From: Clostridia bacterium
GTDB lineage: Bacteria > Bacillota > Clostridia > Oscillospirales > Butyricicoccaceae
DNA: 64,000 nt
Direction of reading: 5' to 3'
NCBI GenBank assembly: GCA_017455565.1
Contig: JAFSZV010000034.1
Coordinates: 1-64,000 of the forward strand
Part shown: positions 8,635 through 17,539 of the stretch, piece by piece
Layout of the letters: every line of letters begins with the position of its first letter
Position numbering within the stretch: the stretch's first letter is position 1
Notes under the pieces: generated by a model
What the model was told of the DNA's origin: nothing
The model's input: only the letters and a program-made list of their open reading frames with translations
The model's database searches: none
Made by a program: the position numbers and the translations under genes

Positions 8635-9741
8635 TTACAAATGGTTTCGCGGGTCGGCAGCGTCGGCAAAGGCGTTGCCCACCAGATAAAAGCAGATGGT
8701 GATGACGCTGAGAATCACCGCCGGGAAAATAAGCTGATAGCGCAGCCGGGGCGCGCTGATCATGGCCCGGCCGGTGTTGACCAGATTGCCCAGCGAGGGC
8801 GTATCCACCGAGAGCCCCAGCCCGATATAGCTGAGGAACACCTCCCAGCCGATGGCTCCCGGCACCGCAAGCGCCATCCGCAGCATGATGACCGACACCA
8901 TCTGGGGGATGAGGTTCTTGACGATAATCCGGTCGGTGGGCGTTCCCAGGCAGCGCGAAGCCAGATTGAAGTCCCGGTCGCGGATCATCAGCACCTGGTT
9001 GCGGATGAACCGGGCCAGACCCATCCAGCCCGTCAGCGACATGGCCAAAATCAGCGTGGGGATGCTGGCTCGCATCACGTAGGTGCACAGGATGAGCACG
9101 ATGGTGGTGGGGATGTTGTTGAGCACGTTATATAATTCGGTGAAGAAAAAATCCAGCTTTCGGATATAGCCCCACAGCAGCCCGGTAAAGGTACCCACCA
9201 CGGCTTCGATCAGAGCCACGGCAAAACCGATGATCAGCGAGGTTCGCGTCCCGGACCAGATCATGGACCACAGATCCTGGCCGATGGCGTTGGTGCCGAA
9301 CCAGAATGCGCCACTCGGGCGCTGGTTTTTCATGGGCAGGCCGGCGTCCTTTGTCCCATCGGGCCAGTTATAGATCCGGATGGCGTTCTGCGGGCCCTGG
9401 GCCGGAAGGATCCCTTCGGTCAGGCCCCGGGTGCCCTGTCCGGGTAGATACGCCTGCACGATGGCAAAGCCCATCAACAGCACGATGACGATCAGCATGG
9501 CCACGGCCAGCCGGTTTTTCAGAAACATCCGCAGGGTCGAGCGCCAATAGGAATAATTGGAATACCCGATCCGCTCGGCGCCCTCGGCGCTGTAGGGCAC
9601 GGTCTCAAACTCCTCAGGATCCAGCGACTCAATCTCCCCGGCCGTCAGTTCGTCGCGCTCCGCCGCGGTCTGCTCTATCTGTTCCAGAAGGGCCTCCTCC
9701 AGCCTGTTCGCGCGGTTTTCTTTTACGCTGAACCTGCTCAT
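8635..9741 (-). CDS. oppC: Peptide ABC transporter permease (OppC/DppC type), cluster 2
   Basis: 368 residues. A charged N-terminal tail of about 100 residues precedes span 1 and shares RIGYSNYSYWRSTLRMFL with the cluster 1 homologue. The EAA-type loop is LASRCLGTPTDRIIVKN. The gene starts on the base next to the stop of the OppB-type gene, so the two are translationally coupled. It is a channel subunit in the cytoplasmic membrane. Confidence 0.9.
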   Translation of the reverse strand: MSRFSVKENRANRLEEALLEQIEQTAAERDELTAGEIESLDPEEFETVPYSAEGAERIGYSNYSYWRSTLRMFLKNRLAVAMLIVIVLLMGFAIVQAYLPGQGTRGLTEGILPAQGPQNAIRIYNWPDGTKDAGLPMKNQRPSGAFWFGTNAIGQDLWSMIWSGTRTSLIIGFAVALIEAVVGTFTGLLWGYIRKLDFFFTELYNVLNNIPTTIVLILCTYVMRASIPTLILAMSLTGWMGLARFIRNQVLMIRDRDFNLASRCLGTPTDRIIVKNLIPQMVSVIMLRMALAVPGAIGWEVFLSYIGLGLSVDTPSLGNLVNTGRAMISAPRLRYQLIFPAVILSVITICFYLVGNAFADAADPRNHL

Positions 9742-10683
9742 TTAGCGGGATCCCTCCTTCTTAACGAAGCTGATGCGGGGATCCACAATCCCCATCAGAA
9801 TATCGCCCAGCAGCAGCCCCAATATACCCATGATGGAATAAAGGATCACCAGCGCCTGGACCATGTTGTTGTCCTGCCGTTTGATCACGTCCACCAAAAG
9901 CCCGCCCATCCCGGGGATGGAATAGAGCGATTCCACATAGATCGAACCAGAAATAGTCATCAGGATCGAGCCGGGAATGAGCTGCACCATGGGCACCACG
10001 GAATTGCGGAACACATGTCTGCGCCAGATCACCGATTCGGGAACGCCCTTTGCCCGGGCCAGCTTGATATAGTCCTTATTCGTTTCGTCTACCATATAGC
10101 GGCGCAGCCACATGGCGTAGCCCGCGATCGAGGGCAGCGCCAGCGAAAGGATGGGCAGGATCGCCGTGCGCAGATCGGAGGCCTTGTAAAGCATGCTGCA
10201 GCGGATGAGCATAGCGCCGTAAAGCTGGATAAAAAGGAAATAAACCGCGTTTGGCACCGCCTGGATAAAGACGATATAGGCGTTGCCCAGCTTATCCGCC
10301 AGTTTCCCCTTGCCCCGCGCCATCGCCACGCCCAGCAGCATGCCCAGCGGCAGCGATACCGCCATGGCAAGGATACCGAAGCGAAAGGAGATCAAGATTT
10401 TTTTTCCCAAAATCCCCGTGATAGGCACCCCGACCCGGTAGCGGGTGGACGTGCCCAGATCCCCGTGGATCAGGCGCCATATAAAGCGGCCAAGCTGCTT
10501 GTAAAGAGGGTCGTTCAGGCCCATCAGTGTGAGCTTGTTCTGGATCTGGGTGGGCGACATCTTGTCAAAATTGTCGAAATAGCCCTCGATGGGCATCAGC
10601 CGCAGCAGCGAAAACACCACGGCGATGATGATGATCAGCGTCAGCAGCGACCGCAGCAGGCGGTTAAGAGAATATCGCAGCAT
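9742..10683 (-). CDS. oppB: Peptide ABC transporter permease (OppB/DppB type), cluster 2
   Basis: 313 residues with six predicted spans and the coupling loop LARAKGVPESVIWRRHV. The N-terminal span carries the typical RYSLNRLLRSLLTL start. It partners the OppC-type protein immediately downstream. The leader between it and the binding-protein gene holds a GC-rich hairpin (10724-10749), mirroring cluster 1. Confidence 0.9.
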   Translation of the reverse strand: MLRYSLNRLLRSLLTLIIIIAVVFSLLRLMPIEGYFDNFDKMSPTQIQNKLTLMGLNDPLYKQLGRFIWRLIHGDLGTSTRYRVGVPITGILGKKILISFRFGILAMAVSLPLGMLLGVAMARGKGKLADKLGNAYIVFIQAVPNAVYFLFIQLYGAMLIRCSMLYKASDLRTAILPILSLALPSIAGYAMWLRRYMVDETNKDYIKLARAKGVPESVIWRRHVFRNSVVPMVQLIPGSILMTISGSIYVESLYSIPGMGGLLVDVIKRQDNNMVQALVILYSIMGILGLLLGDILMGIVDPRISFVKKEGSR

Positions 10684-10723
10684 GATCGTCTCACGTCCTT
10701 TGTCAGAAATATCGTTCCCGTCG

Positions 10724-10749
10724 AAAAAGCGCCCCCTCCGCGGGGCAGC
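10724..10749 (-). terminator. Attenuating hairpin between cluster 2 binding-protein and permease genes
   Basis: On the minus strand the stem GCCCC/GGGGC (extended by AGC/GCT across a bulge) is followed by TTTTT (A-run at 10724-10728). The position matches the hairpin in cluster 1 and would reduce permease expression relative to the binding protein. Confidence 0.55.
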
Positions 10750-10820
10750 TTCGGCCGTTTCTGCGAAGGGAGCGCTGCTTCATTTGCGGGTCGGGTTCCG
10801 CCGGATGGGCGGCCGTCCGG

Positions 10821-12764
10821 TTATTTGCCGGCAGCCTTGCCCGCTGCCGCCCGCTCTTTCTCCCATTCGGTCAGGCGTGCGTCAAACATCTCCTGGCTCA
10901 TGGCCGTGGTGTAGATATGCTGATTGACGTAGCTGAGATAGGTCCAGCCGCAGGAGCTGTAGGGCGACTCAAAGGGATCCAGCGTGGTGGCTACATAGCC
11001 CCCGCCGGTGCAGCGATAGGGGATCATCATGGCGTGGTCGATGTAGAACGCCTCGGCATCGGCAAACAGCTCGTAGCGCCGGTCGATATCCAGCCGCTCG
11101 GCCTTAGCCGCATCCTGCATGGTGAAAAACTCGTCCGCGATGGCCAGGGTCTCGGCGGTCTTGGTGTTGACCTCGTATTTTTCCATGGTGTCATAAGCGA
11201 AGCAATAGTTGTTACCCGGCTCGGTGATGAAGGTCCAGGTCTCGGGGTCCATATAGTCGGCACCGCCGTTGAGCTTCTGTATGCAGTAGTTGCCGCAGCG
11301 GCGGGTGCCCGCCAAAAAGCCGGAGGAACCGAAGTTCAGGATGGTGACGGTGATATAGTCGGAGCCCAAAAGCGTCTCAAGCTGCTGCTTGATGACCATG
11401 CACTCCTGCCCCCAGTCGGAAGAGCCGTTGTACTGGGTGACGATCTCGATGGGGAAATCATAACCCTTCGCCTGCAGAAGCGGACGCATTTCCTCCATGG
11501 CCTTGTCCCGGTATTCCTTCGCCTTGTTTTCGTCAAAATAGTCGTCCTTCATCAGCGCCGCAAGATTGCCGTATTCGGTGTAATCCCGCCCGTTGTGCGC
11601 CACGAAGCCGGGCGGCACCAGCGAGTTGATCATCAACTCGTCGGCATTGGTGGGATAAGATACGCCCAGCGCGCGCTTGCGGTCCATGCCGTGGAAGATC
11701 GACTTACGGAAGTTTTCGTTGTTGACGGCGATGGTCCATTTGGCGTTGATCTCGTCGTTGTGGTCGGTGTCGGTGACGCGGGGCTCAAAGTTAAAGCCCC
11801 AAAAATAGGAGTAGTTGGTCTGGACACGGGTGGTGGTGATCATCTTCGCCTTTTCGGGATCGTTCTGCCATTCGCTCAGCAGGTCGGCGCTGACGCCGGT
11901 CTCGTTGACCTCGCCCTGCAGGAACATGGTGGGCTGCAGCGTGCCGGCCTCGGCGTTGTACTTGGACTCGATCTCGGTGATATAGACGTGATCGGCGTTC
12001 CACCAGTTCTCATTTTTGACGTAATGGTGGATCTCCTGCGGCTCGAACTGATCCATGATATAGGGCCCGCAGTACCACATATACTCGTTGTCAGTGGCAA
12101 ACCGCTCGCCGAACTCGTCCAGACATGCCTGGCTGGTGGCGAAATAGCTTCCGAACTCCAGAATGCTCAGGAAATACGGGGTGGCGTGCTCCAGCTCAAA
12201 GACCAGGGTATAATCGTCCTCGGCGCGCACGCCAACGTCCTCCAGCGTCAGAGAGGTGGCGGGCGTCTGGCCGGACAGCACTGCCGAGGTCTGGTTGTAA
12301 TAGGCCTCGGCGTTCTTGATTGGGAAGCAGGAGTCGGAGTTGCCCGAATCGTTGGCGGCCTCGATGCACCATCGCAGCGCAGCCACCCAGTCGTGGGCGG
12401 TGACGGGGCCCTTGTCGTTGCCCTGATAGTCATACCAGCGCTGCCCCTCGCGGATGTGGAAGGTCCAAGTCAGGCCGTCGTCGCTGACCTCGTAGCCCGT
12501 GGCGCCGTTGGGCTGCAGAATGCCGTAATGATCCGAGGAATACAGCGTCATGGTGCCGTTGACGCCGGTACTCATGTCCACCTCGGTGGTGGAATACAGG
12601 TAGTTCAGCGTAGAGCTCTCGCTGCTGTAAAGCGTGCGGTAGACCTGCTCCGGCGCCAGCTCACGGCCGCTGCCGCCGACACCCTGCTTGCCTCCGCCGT
12701 TGCATCCAGCCAGCATCGCTGCCAGCATGGAGGCCGATAGCAGAATCGCGATCCATTTCTTCAT
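10821..12764 (-). CDS. Peptide-type ABC transporter substrate-binding lipoprotein, cluster 2
   Basis: 647 residues, SBP_bac_5 family. The ATG at 12764 follows AAAAGGAGGAG. The lipobox is MLAG-Cys21, then a Gly-rich linker, so it is a surface lipoprotein. The family motif appears as HIREGQRWYDYQG. First gene of the cluster 2 transcription unit, divergent from rpsO. The 310-base gap 12765-13074 holds the rpsO promoter and leader; for this gene a weak TTGTAA/TAGAAT pair with a 19-bp spacer may serve. Confidence 0.9.
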   Translation of the reverse strand: MKKWIAILLSASMLAAMLAGCNGGGKQGVGGSGRELAPEQVYRTLYSSESSTLNYLYSTTEVDMSTGVNGTMTLYSSDHYGILQPNGATGYEVSDDGLTWTFHIREGQRWYDYQGNDKGPVTAHDWVAALRWCIEAANDSGNSDSCFPIKNAEAYYNQTSAVLSGQTPATSLTLEDVGVRAEDDYTLVFELEHATPYFLSILEFGSYFATSQACLDEFGERFATDNEYMWYCGPYIMDQFEPQEIHHYVKNENWWNADHVYITEIESKYNAEAGTLQPTMFLQGEVNETGVSADLLSEWQNDPEKAKMITTTRVQTNYSYFWGFNFEPRVTDTDHNDEINAKWTIAVNNENFRKSIFHGMDRKRALGVSYPTNADELMINSLVPPGFVAHNGRDYTEYGNLAALMKDDYFDENKAKEYRDKAMEEMRPLLQAKGYDFPIEIVTQYNGSSDWGQECMVIKQQLETLLGSDYITVTILNFGSSGFLAGTRRCGNYCIQKLNGGADYMDPETWTFITEPGNNYCFAYDTMEKYEVNTKTAETLAIADEFFTMQDAAKAERLDIDRRYELFADAEAFYIDHAMMIPYRCTGGGYVATTLDPFESPYSSCGWTYLSYVNQHIYTTAMSQEMFDARLTEWEKERAAAGKAAGK

Positions 12765-12939
12765 GATTTCTCCTCCTTTTGCAATATGGCACGGCTGTGT
12801 TGCCGCGCTCTTTTGGTTTATTCTACCACGTGTCTCATAACGCCTTACAAACGCCGCTCCGCCACGAAGGACGAACGACACTTTTTGCCCCGCACGAACC
12901 GCAATTTTAAAAAATTTCCCCGTTTTTTCACAATTTTCC

Positions 12940-12968
12940 TTTACAAGCCGAACTCTCTGTGTTAAAAT
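12940..12968 (+). promoter_or_regulatory. Sigma-A-type promoter of rpsO-pnp
   Basis: TTTACA (12940-12945) and TAAAAT (12963-12968) are separated by exactly 17 bp, about 107 bp before the rpsO start. That leaves room for a structured leader. Confidence 0.7.
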
Positions 12969-12991
12969 AATTCTTGTCTGTCCGGGTGCTT

Positions 12992-13038
12992 AGTGAAGGG
13001 GATATCGGCGCACCGCCGCATTTCCTCATCCCTTTACT
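12992..13038 (+). promoter_or_regulatory. Structured leader of rpsO (possible S15 autoregulatory element)
   Basis: AGTGAAGG (12992-12999) pairs with CCTTTACT (13031-13038), with one G-U pair. It encloses a perfect CGGCG-CAC-CGCCG hairpin (13006-13018). Ribosomal protein S15 represses its own mRNA through leader structures in several bacterial groups, but which class, if any, this is cannot be told by eye. Confidence 0.45.
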
Positions 13039-13074
13039 CAGCCCTTGGAGAATATGATGAAGGAGGAAACCCCC

Positions 13075-13341
13075 ATGATGCAGAAAGAAGCCAAGACTCA
13101 GGTCATCGAAAGCCACCGCCTCCACGAGACCGACACCGGGTCTCCCGAGGTCCAGATCGCGATCCTCACCGTTCGCATCAACGAGCTCAACGAGCACTTG
13201 AAGCTGCACAAGAACGACAAGCACAGCCAGCGCGGCCTGCTGAAGATGGTCGGTAAGCGCCGTCGCCTGCTGGATTATCTCCAGAAGATCGATATCGAGC
13301 GCTACCGCGCCGCTGTCGCTGCCAACAATCTGCGCAAGTAA
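13075..13341 (+). CDS. rpsO: 30S ribosomal protein S15
   Basis: 88 residues, the standard length. The core [16 protein letters not shown] is diagnostic, followed by [20 protein letters not shown] and ERYR, which contact 16S rRNA in the central domain of the small subunit. The start at 13075 is set by AAGGAGG eight bases upstream; the in-frame ATG codons before it overlap that ribosome site. First gene of the rpsO-pnp unit, an order conserved across bacteria. Confidence 0.97.
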   Translation: MMQKEAKTQVIESHRLHETDTGSPEVQIAILTVRINELNEHLKLHKNDKHSQRGLLKMVGKRRRLLDYLQKIDIERYRAAVAANNLRK

Positions 13342-13349
13342 AGTCTTGG

Positions 13350-13375
13350 AAGGGGGACGGATCCGCGTCCCCCTT
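13350..13375 (+). terminator. rpsO-pnp intergenic hairpin (partial terminator or RNase III target)
   Basis: 10-bp stem AAGGGGGACG/CGTCCCCCTT with loop GATCCG, eight bases after the rpsO stop. There is no T-run behind it, so processing or attenuation is more likely than full termination. Confidence 0.6.
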
Positions 13376-13411
13376 CTGCTCCATTCCGAAACCCTCCCGG
13401 CCGCGCCTTTT

Positions 13412-13474
13412 AGCAGTTGAAGGTGAAAAGGGCCCCGCAACGCCGCGCGCGCTCCCTTGTCAGCTTCAAGTGCT
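13412..13474 (+). promoter_or_regulatory. Long-range leader stem upstream of pnp
   Basis: AGCA..TTGAAG (13412-13422) can pair with CTTCAA..TGCT (13464-13474) with two mismatches, closing a GC-rich loop. In enterobacteria pnp is autoregulated through RNase III cleavage of a leader stem; equivalence here is only an analogy. Confidence 0.35.
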
Positions 13475-13519
13475 AAGGGTCGCCCCGGGTAACTTCAAAT
13501 GAAAGGTGGTACCCGTACA

Positions 13520-15646
13520 ATGGTCAAACACGCAACCTTCCCCGAGCATCGAATTTACGAAACCACGCTGGGCGGCCGCAAGCTCAAGGTCGAGCTGGGC
13601 AAGATGGCCGGCCTGGCCAACGGCGCCGCGCTGGTTTCCTTTGGCGACACCAGCGTTCTCACCTGCGTCACCATGGCGAAAGCCCCCCGCGACGGCATCG
13701 ACTTCTTCCCCCTGAGCGTGGACTTTGAAGAAAAGCTCTACGCCGTGGGCCGCGTCCCCGGCAGCTTCATGCGCCGCGAGGGCCGTCCCGGCGAAAAGGC
13801 CATCCTGGTTTCCCGGATGATCGACCGCCAGATCCGCCCCTTCTTCCCCTCCGACATGCGCAACGACGTGTGCGTCAACTGCACCACGCTGAGCGTGGAT
13901 CACAACGAGTCTCCCGAGATCCCCGCCATGCTGGGCACCTCCATCGCCCTGTCCGTTTCCGACATCCCCTGGCGTGGCCCCATCGCCGGCATCCAGATGG
14001 GCTATACCGAGGAAGAGGGCTTTATCGTCTGCCCCAACAGCGACCAGCGCAAGCGTTCCCAACTCCAGCTCACCGTGGCCGGCAGCATGGAAAAAGTGGT
14101 CATGATCGAGGCGGGCGCCGACCAGTTCCCCGACGACATGATGCTCACCGCCATCAAGAAGGGCCACGCCGTCATTCAGGAGCTGATCCAGTTTATCCGC
14201 AACATCAAGGCCGAAAACTTCAAGGAGCCCGCCGTCTATCCCAGCATGAAGGTCTCCGACGAGATGTTCGAGGCCGTGAAGGGCTACGCCATGAACGCCG
14301 TGAAGGAAGCCGTGGACACCGATGACAAGACCGTCCGCGATGAGCGCATCGACGTCATCTCCGCTGACGTTTACGAGCATTTTGCCGAGGAATATCCCGA
14401 CAGCCAGGCGCAGCTTGCCGAATGTATGTACAAGCTCCAGAAATATGTGGTGCGCCGCCTGATCCTGGACGAGGGCCGTCGGGTAGACGGCCGCAGCCTC
14501 ACCGAGGTCCGTCCGCTGGCCGCCGAGGTCGGTCTGATTCCCCGTGTCCACGGCAGCGGCATGTTCACCCGCGGCCAGACCCAGGTGCTCACCATCTGCA
14601 CCCTTGGCACCCTGCGGGACGCGCAGGAGCTGGACACCACCTTTGAAGAAACCGAAAAACGGTATATGCACCACTACAATTTCCCCAGTTATTCCGTGGG
14701 CGAAGCCCGGCCCTCCCGCAGCCCCGGCCGCCGTGAGATCGGCCACGGCGCGCTGGCCGAAAAGGCCCTGCTGCCCGTCATCCCCTCTGAGGAAGAGTTC
14801 CCCTATTCCCTTCGCCTGGTAAGCGAGGTGCTGTCCTCCAACGGCTCTACCACTCAGGGCTCCATCTGCGGCAGCACGCTGGCGCTGATGGACGCGGGCG
14901 TCCCCATCAAGGCCCCCGTGGCGGGCATCTCCTGCGGTCTGGTCACCGAGGGCGACCGTCACATCACCTTTACCGACATCCAGGGCATCGAAGACTTCTT
15001 CGGCGACATGGACTTTAAGGTGGGCGGCACCAAGAAGGGCATCACCGCCATCCAGGTGGACATCAAGAACGACGGCCTGACCTATGAGATCATCGAGGAG
15101 GCCTTTGAAAAGACCCGCAACGCCCGCTTCGACATTCTGGACGAGGTCATGCTCAAGGCCATCCCCGCGCCCCGTCCCGAGGTCAGCCCCTACGCCCCCA
15201 AGATGCTCAAGATCACCATCCATCCCGATAAGATCCGCGAAGTCATCGGCAAGGGCGGCGCTGTGATCCAGAAGATCACTGCTGAGACAAACACCAAGAT
15301 CGACATCGACGACGACGGCACCGTCTGCATCGCGGCCATCAACGCCGCCGACGGCGAAAAGGCCCGCCAGATGATCGAGGCCATCGCCAAGGATCCCGAG
15401 GTGGGCGACCTGTTCTACGGCAAGGTCACCCGCATCATGAATTTCGGCGCCTTCGTGGAGATCGCCCCCGGCAAAGAGGGCCTGATCCGCATCAACCAGT
15501 TGGACAACCACTTTGTGGAAAAGGTGGAGGACGTGCTCAACATCGGCGACGAAACCTGGTGCAAGGTCATTGAGATTGACGAAAAGGGCCGCATCAATCT
15601 TTCCCGCAAGCAGGCGCTGAAGGAAATGGCCGAAAAGTCCGAATAA
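13520..15646 (+). CDS. pnp: Polyribonucleotide nucleotidyltransferase (PNPase)
   Basis: 708 residues, the normal size. It degrades RNA 3' to 5' with phosphate and can add tails. Two RNase PH cores (about 1-220 and 310-540) flank an alpha-helical domain. A KH domain with the GKGG loop (VIGKGGAVIQKI) and a C-terminal S1 domain (GKVTRIMNFGAFVEI) bind RNA. The start at 13520 (MVKHATFPEH) is preferred over an upstream ATG at 13499 because AAAGGTGG lies ten bases before it. A run of positive-strand C-ending codons gives very strong codon bias, consistent with high expression. Confidence 0.97.
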   Translation: MVKHATFPEHRIYETTLGGRKLKVELGKMAGLANGAALVSFGDTSVLTCVTMAKAPRDGIDFFPLSVDFEEKLYAVGRVPGSFMRREGRPGEKAILVSRMIDRQIRPFFPSDMRNDVCVNCTTLSVDHNESPEIPAMLGTSIALSVSDIPWRGPIAGIQMGYTEEEGFIVCPNSDQRKRSQLQLTVAGSMEKVVMIEAGADQFPDDMMLTAIKKGHAVIQELIQFIRNIKAENFKEPAVYPSMKVSDEMFEAVKGYAMNAVKEAVDTDDKTVRDERIDVISADVYEHFAEEYPDSQAQLAECMYKLQKYVVRRLILDEGRRVDGRSLTEVRPLAAEVGLIPRVHGSGMFTRGQTQVLTICTLGTLRDAQELDTTFEETEKRYMHHYNFPSYSVGEARPSRSPGRREIGHGALAEKALLPVIPSEEEFPYSLRLVSEVLSSNGSTTQGSICGSTLALMDAGVPIKAPVAGISCGLVTEGDRHITFTDIQGIEDFFGDMDFKVGGTKKGITAIQVDIKNDGLTYEIIEEAFEKTRNARFDILDEVMLKAIPAPRPEVSPYAPKMLKITIHPDKIREVIGKGGAVIQKITAETNTKIDIDDDGTVCIAAINAADGEKARQMIEAIAKDPEVGDLFYGKVTRIMNFGAFVEIAPGKEGLIRINQLDNHFVEKVEDVLNIGDETWCKVIEIDEKGRINLSRKQALKEMAEKSE

Positions 15647-15672
15647 GGCGCCTTCACGTTTCACAAACTTCT

Positions 15673-15706
15673 AAGGGCAGGCAAAGCCTGCCCTTCTTTC
15701 CTTTCT
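15673..15706 (+). terminator. Terminator after pnp
   Basis: Perfect 10-bp stem AAGGGCAGGC/GCCTGCCCTT with an AAA loop, followed by CTTTCCTTTCTTT. The interrupted T-run suggests some read-through into the peptidase gene. Confidence 0.75.
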
Positions 15707-15728
15707 TTGATCGTAAGGAGGCTTTTTA

Positions 15729-16991
15729 ATGGTTGAAAAACGGATCCTTCCCAACGGCGTCCGGGTGCTGTATGAGCATCTGGCGTCTGTCCGCTCCTGT
15801 GCCGTGGGCGTCTGGGTGGAAAACGGAAGCTGCCACGAGCCCGCAGATCTGAGCGGGATGTCCCATTTCATCGAGCATATGCTTTTCAAGGGCACCGAGA
15901 CCCGCTCGGCCGCCGATCTGGCCGAAGCCTTCGACGCCATCGGCGGTCAGGTCAACGCTTTTACCACCAAGGAGCACACCTGCTTTTATGCCCGCACGCT
16001 GGACACCCATCTGCAAACGGCAGCGGCGCTTTTGTGCGACATGGTGCGCCGCCCAGCGTTCGCGCCGCAAGAGCTGGAGCTGGAGCGGGGCGTGGTGCTG
16101 GAGGAGATCGATATGTACGAGGACGCCCCGGAGGATTTGGTGGCAGAAATTCTTTCCGCCGCCTGCTATCCCGGCCAACCGCTGGGCCGGCCCATCCTGG
16201 GGCGGGAAGAAACGCTGCAAAGCATCGACCACAACGCCATGCTGGCCTATTGCCGTGAGACCTATGTGGGCAAAAATATCCTGATCTCGCTGGCGGGCAG
16301 CTTTACCGACGCCGATCTGGACGCGGTGTGCGGCCTGTTTGCCGCCATTCCCGCAGGCAATCGGCTCTGCCTTCCGCAGGCGGACTACCGCCCCGCTGTG
16401 ACAGAAAAAGAAAAGCCCATTGAGCAGAATCATCTGCTTCTGGTCTTTCCCGCCTTTCCCGCCGCAGACCCGCGGCGCTACGCCCTTGCTGTGCTCAACA
16501 ACATTCTGGGCGCGGGCATGAGCAGCCGCCTTTTCCAGCGGGTGCGGGAAAAGGCCGGCCTGTGCTATTCCATTTACAGCTTTACCACCCTTTACGCCAG
16601 CACCGGCGTTCTGGGCGTCTATACCGCGCTGGGCCGCGAAATGCAATTTGACGCGCTGCGCCTCATCCGCGAGGAGCTTTGCGCCCTGCGGGATGCGGGG
16701 GTCACGGAAGCCGAGCTCGCCCGCACCAAGCAGCAGCTCAACGCCGCCCTTCTTTTGGGGCAGGAGGGCTCCGCCGCCCGCATGAACGCCATCGCCCGTT
16801 CAGAGATGACCTACGGCTGCCAGCTTACGCCGGAGGAAACGGCCGCCGCGCTGGACGCCGTCACGGCGGGGCAGGTGCTGGCGCTGGCCCGGGAGCTGAT
16901 CGACTTTTCCGCCGCCTCCTTCGCGGCGGTGGGCAAGAACCCTGTGGCCGCCGCCTCTCTGGCGCTGCTGCGGGGCGAGCAGGAGAGTTAA
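15729..16991 (+). CDS. M16-family zinc peptidase (processing-peptidase-like, MlpA/YmxG type)
   Basis: 420 residues. The inverted zinc motif HFIEH sits at 46-50, with the third ligand Glu in VVLEEID (about 125-126), the spacing expected for M16. The second half is the usual inactive partner domain (AGLCYSIYSF). The ATG has TAAGGAGG upstream. Members of this family cleave short peptides, and a homologue follows pnp in bacilli and clostridia, so the location supports the call. The substrate is unknown. Confidence 0.92.
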   Translation: MVEKRILPNGVRVLYEHLASVRSCAVGVWVENGSCHEPADLSGMSHFIEHMLFKGTETRSAADLAEAFDAIGGQVNAFTTKEHTCFYARTLDTHLQTAAALLCDMVRRPAFAPQELELERGVVLEEIDMYEDAPEDLVAEILSAACYPGQPLGRPILGREETLQSIDHNAMLAYCRETYVGKNILISLAGSFTDADLDAVCGLFAAIPAGNRLCLPQADYRPAVTEKEKPIEQNHLLLVFPAFPAADPRRYALAVLNNILGAGMSSRLFQRVREKAGLCYSIYSFTTLYASTGVLGVYTALGREMQFDALRLIREELCALRDAGVTEAELARTKQQLNAALLLGQEGSAARMNAIARSEMTYGCQLTPEETAAALDAVTAGQVLALARELIDFSAASFAAVGKNPVAAASLALLRGEQES

Positions 16992-16994
16992 CGC

Positions 16995-17498
16995 ATGAAA
17001 ATCGACGAATACCGCTTCCGCCCGGCCACCGAAGCCGATCTGGACGACATCGCGGCCCTTTACCGCTTGTGTGCCTCCCACGCCCACACCCACGGCAACG
17101 ACGACTGGGCGCCCGACGAATATCCCAACCGGCAGTTTGCCCAAGAGGACCTGGCGCAAAACGGTCTGTTTGTTCTGGAAAAGGACGGTGAGATCATCTC
17201 GGCGGTGAGCCTTCTGCCCCGCGGCGATCTGGACGAGCTGGACTGCTGGACCGTCGAGCCCGCTGCCTGCCCCACCCGCCTGTGCGTCCGTCCCGACCTG
17301 CAGGGAAAACACGTGGCGCAGATCACGGTGGAGCGCGTACTGGACGAGGCCCGCAGACGCGGCTACAGGGCCACCCGCCATCTTTCACTGTGCTCCAACG
17401 TGGCCAGCGACAAGCTCTATCGCCGTATGGGCTTTGTCCAGCGGGGACAGGCGGAAATGTACGGCTTCTCTCATTATTGCTTTGAATACATCTTGTAA
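16995..17498 (+). CDS. GNAT-family N-acetyltransferase
   Basis: 167 residues. The acetyl-CoA-binding core is seen in LCVRPDLQGKHVAQITVERVL (motif A, with Q-G-K-H in place of the classic Q/RxxGxG/A) and in the C-terminal SDKLYRRMGFVQRG (motif B). It begins three bases after the peptidase stop, so it is co-transcribed. The acceptor (amine of a small molecule, peptide or protein) is unknown. The substitution in motif A may weaken cofactor binding or define a subfamily. Confidence 0.85.
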   Translation: MKIDEYRFRPATEADLDDIAALYRLCASHAHTHGNDDWAPDEYPNRQFAQEDLAQNGLFVLEKDGEIISAVSLLPRGDLDELDCWTVEPAACPTRLCVRPDLQGKHVAQITVERVLDEARRRGYRATRHLSLCSNVASDKLYRRMGFVQRGQAEMYGFSHYCFEYIL

Positions 17499-17511
17499 GC
17501 GCGTTTTTCCC

Positions 17512-17539
17512 GCGCCTCTCCATTGGGAGGCGCTTTTTT
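17512..17539 (+). terminator. Terminator of the peptidase-GNAT unit
   Basis: GCGCCTC/GAGGCGC stem (17512-17518 with 17527-17533), strengthened by CC/GG, followed by TTTTTT. It reaches the stop codon of convergent spoIIID, so it may work against transcripts from both sides. Confidence 0.85.

Noticed and set aside
10917-12740. A 607-codon plus-strand frame over the cluster 2 binding protein
   Set aside because: Antisense shadow of the substrate-binding protein, which has a lipobox and ribosome site.
13466-15664. A 732-codon minus-strand frame over pnp
   Set aside because: Antisense shadow of PNPase, with no ribosome site and no domain.
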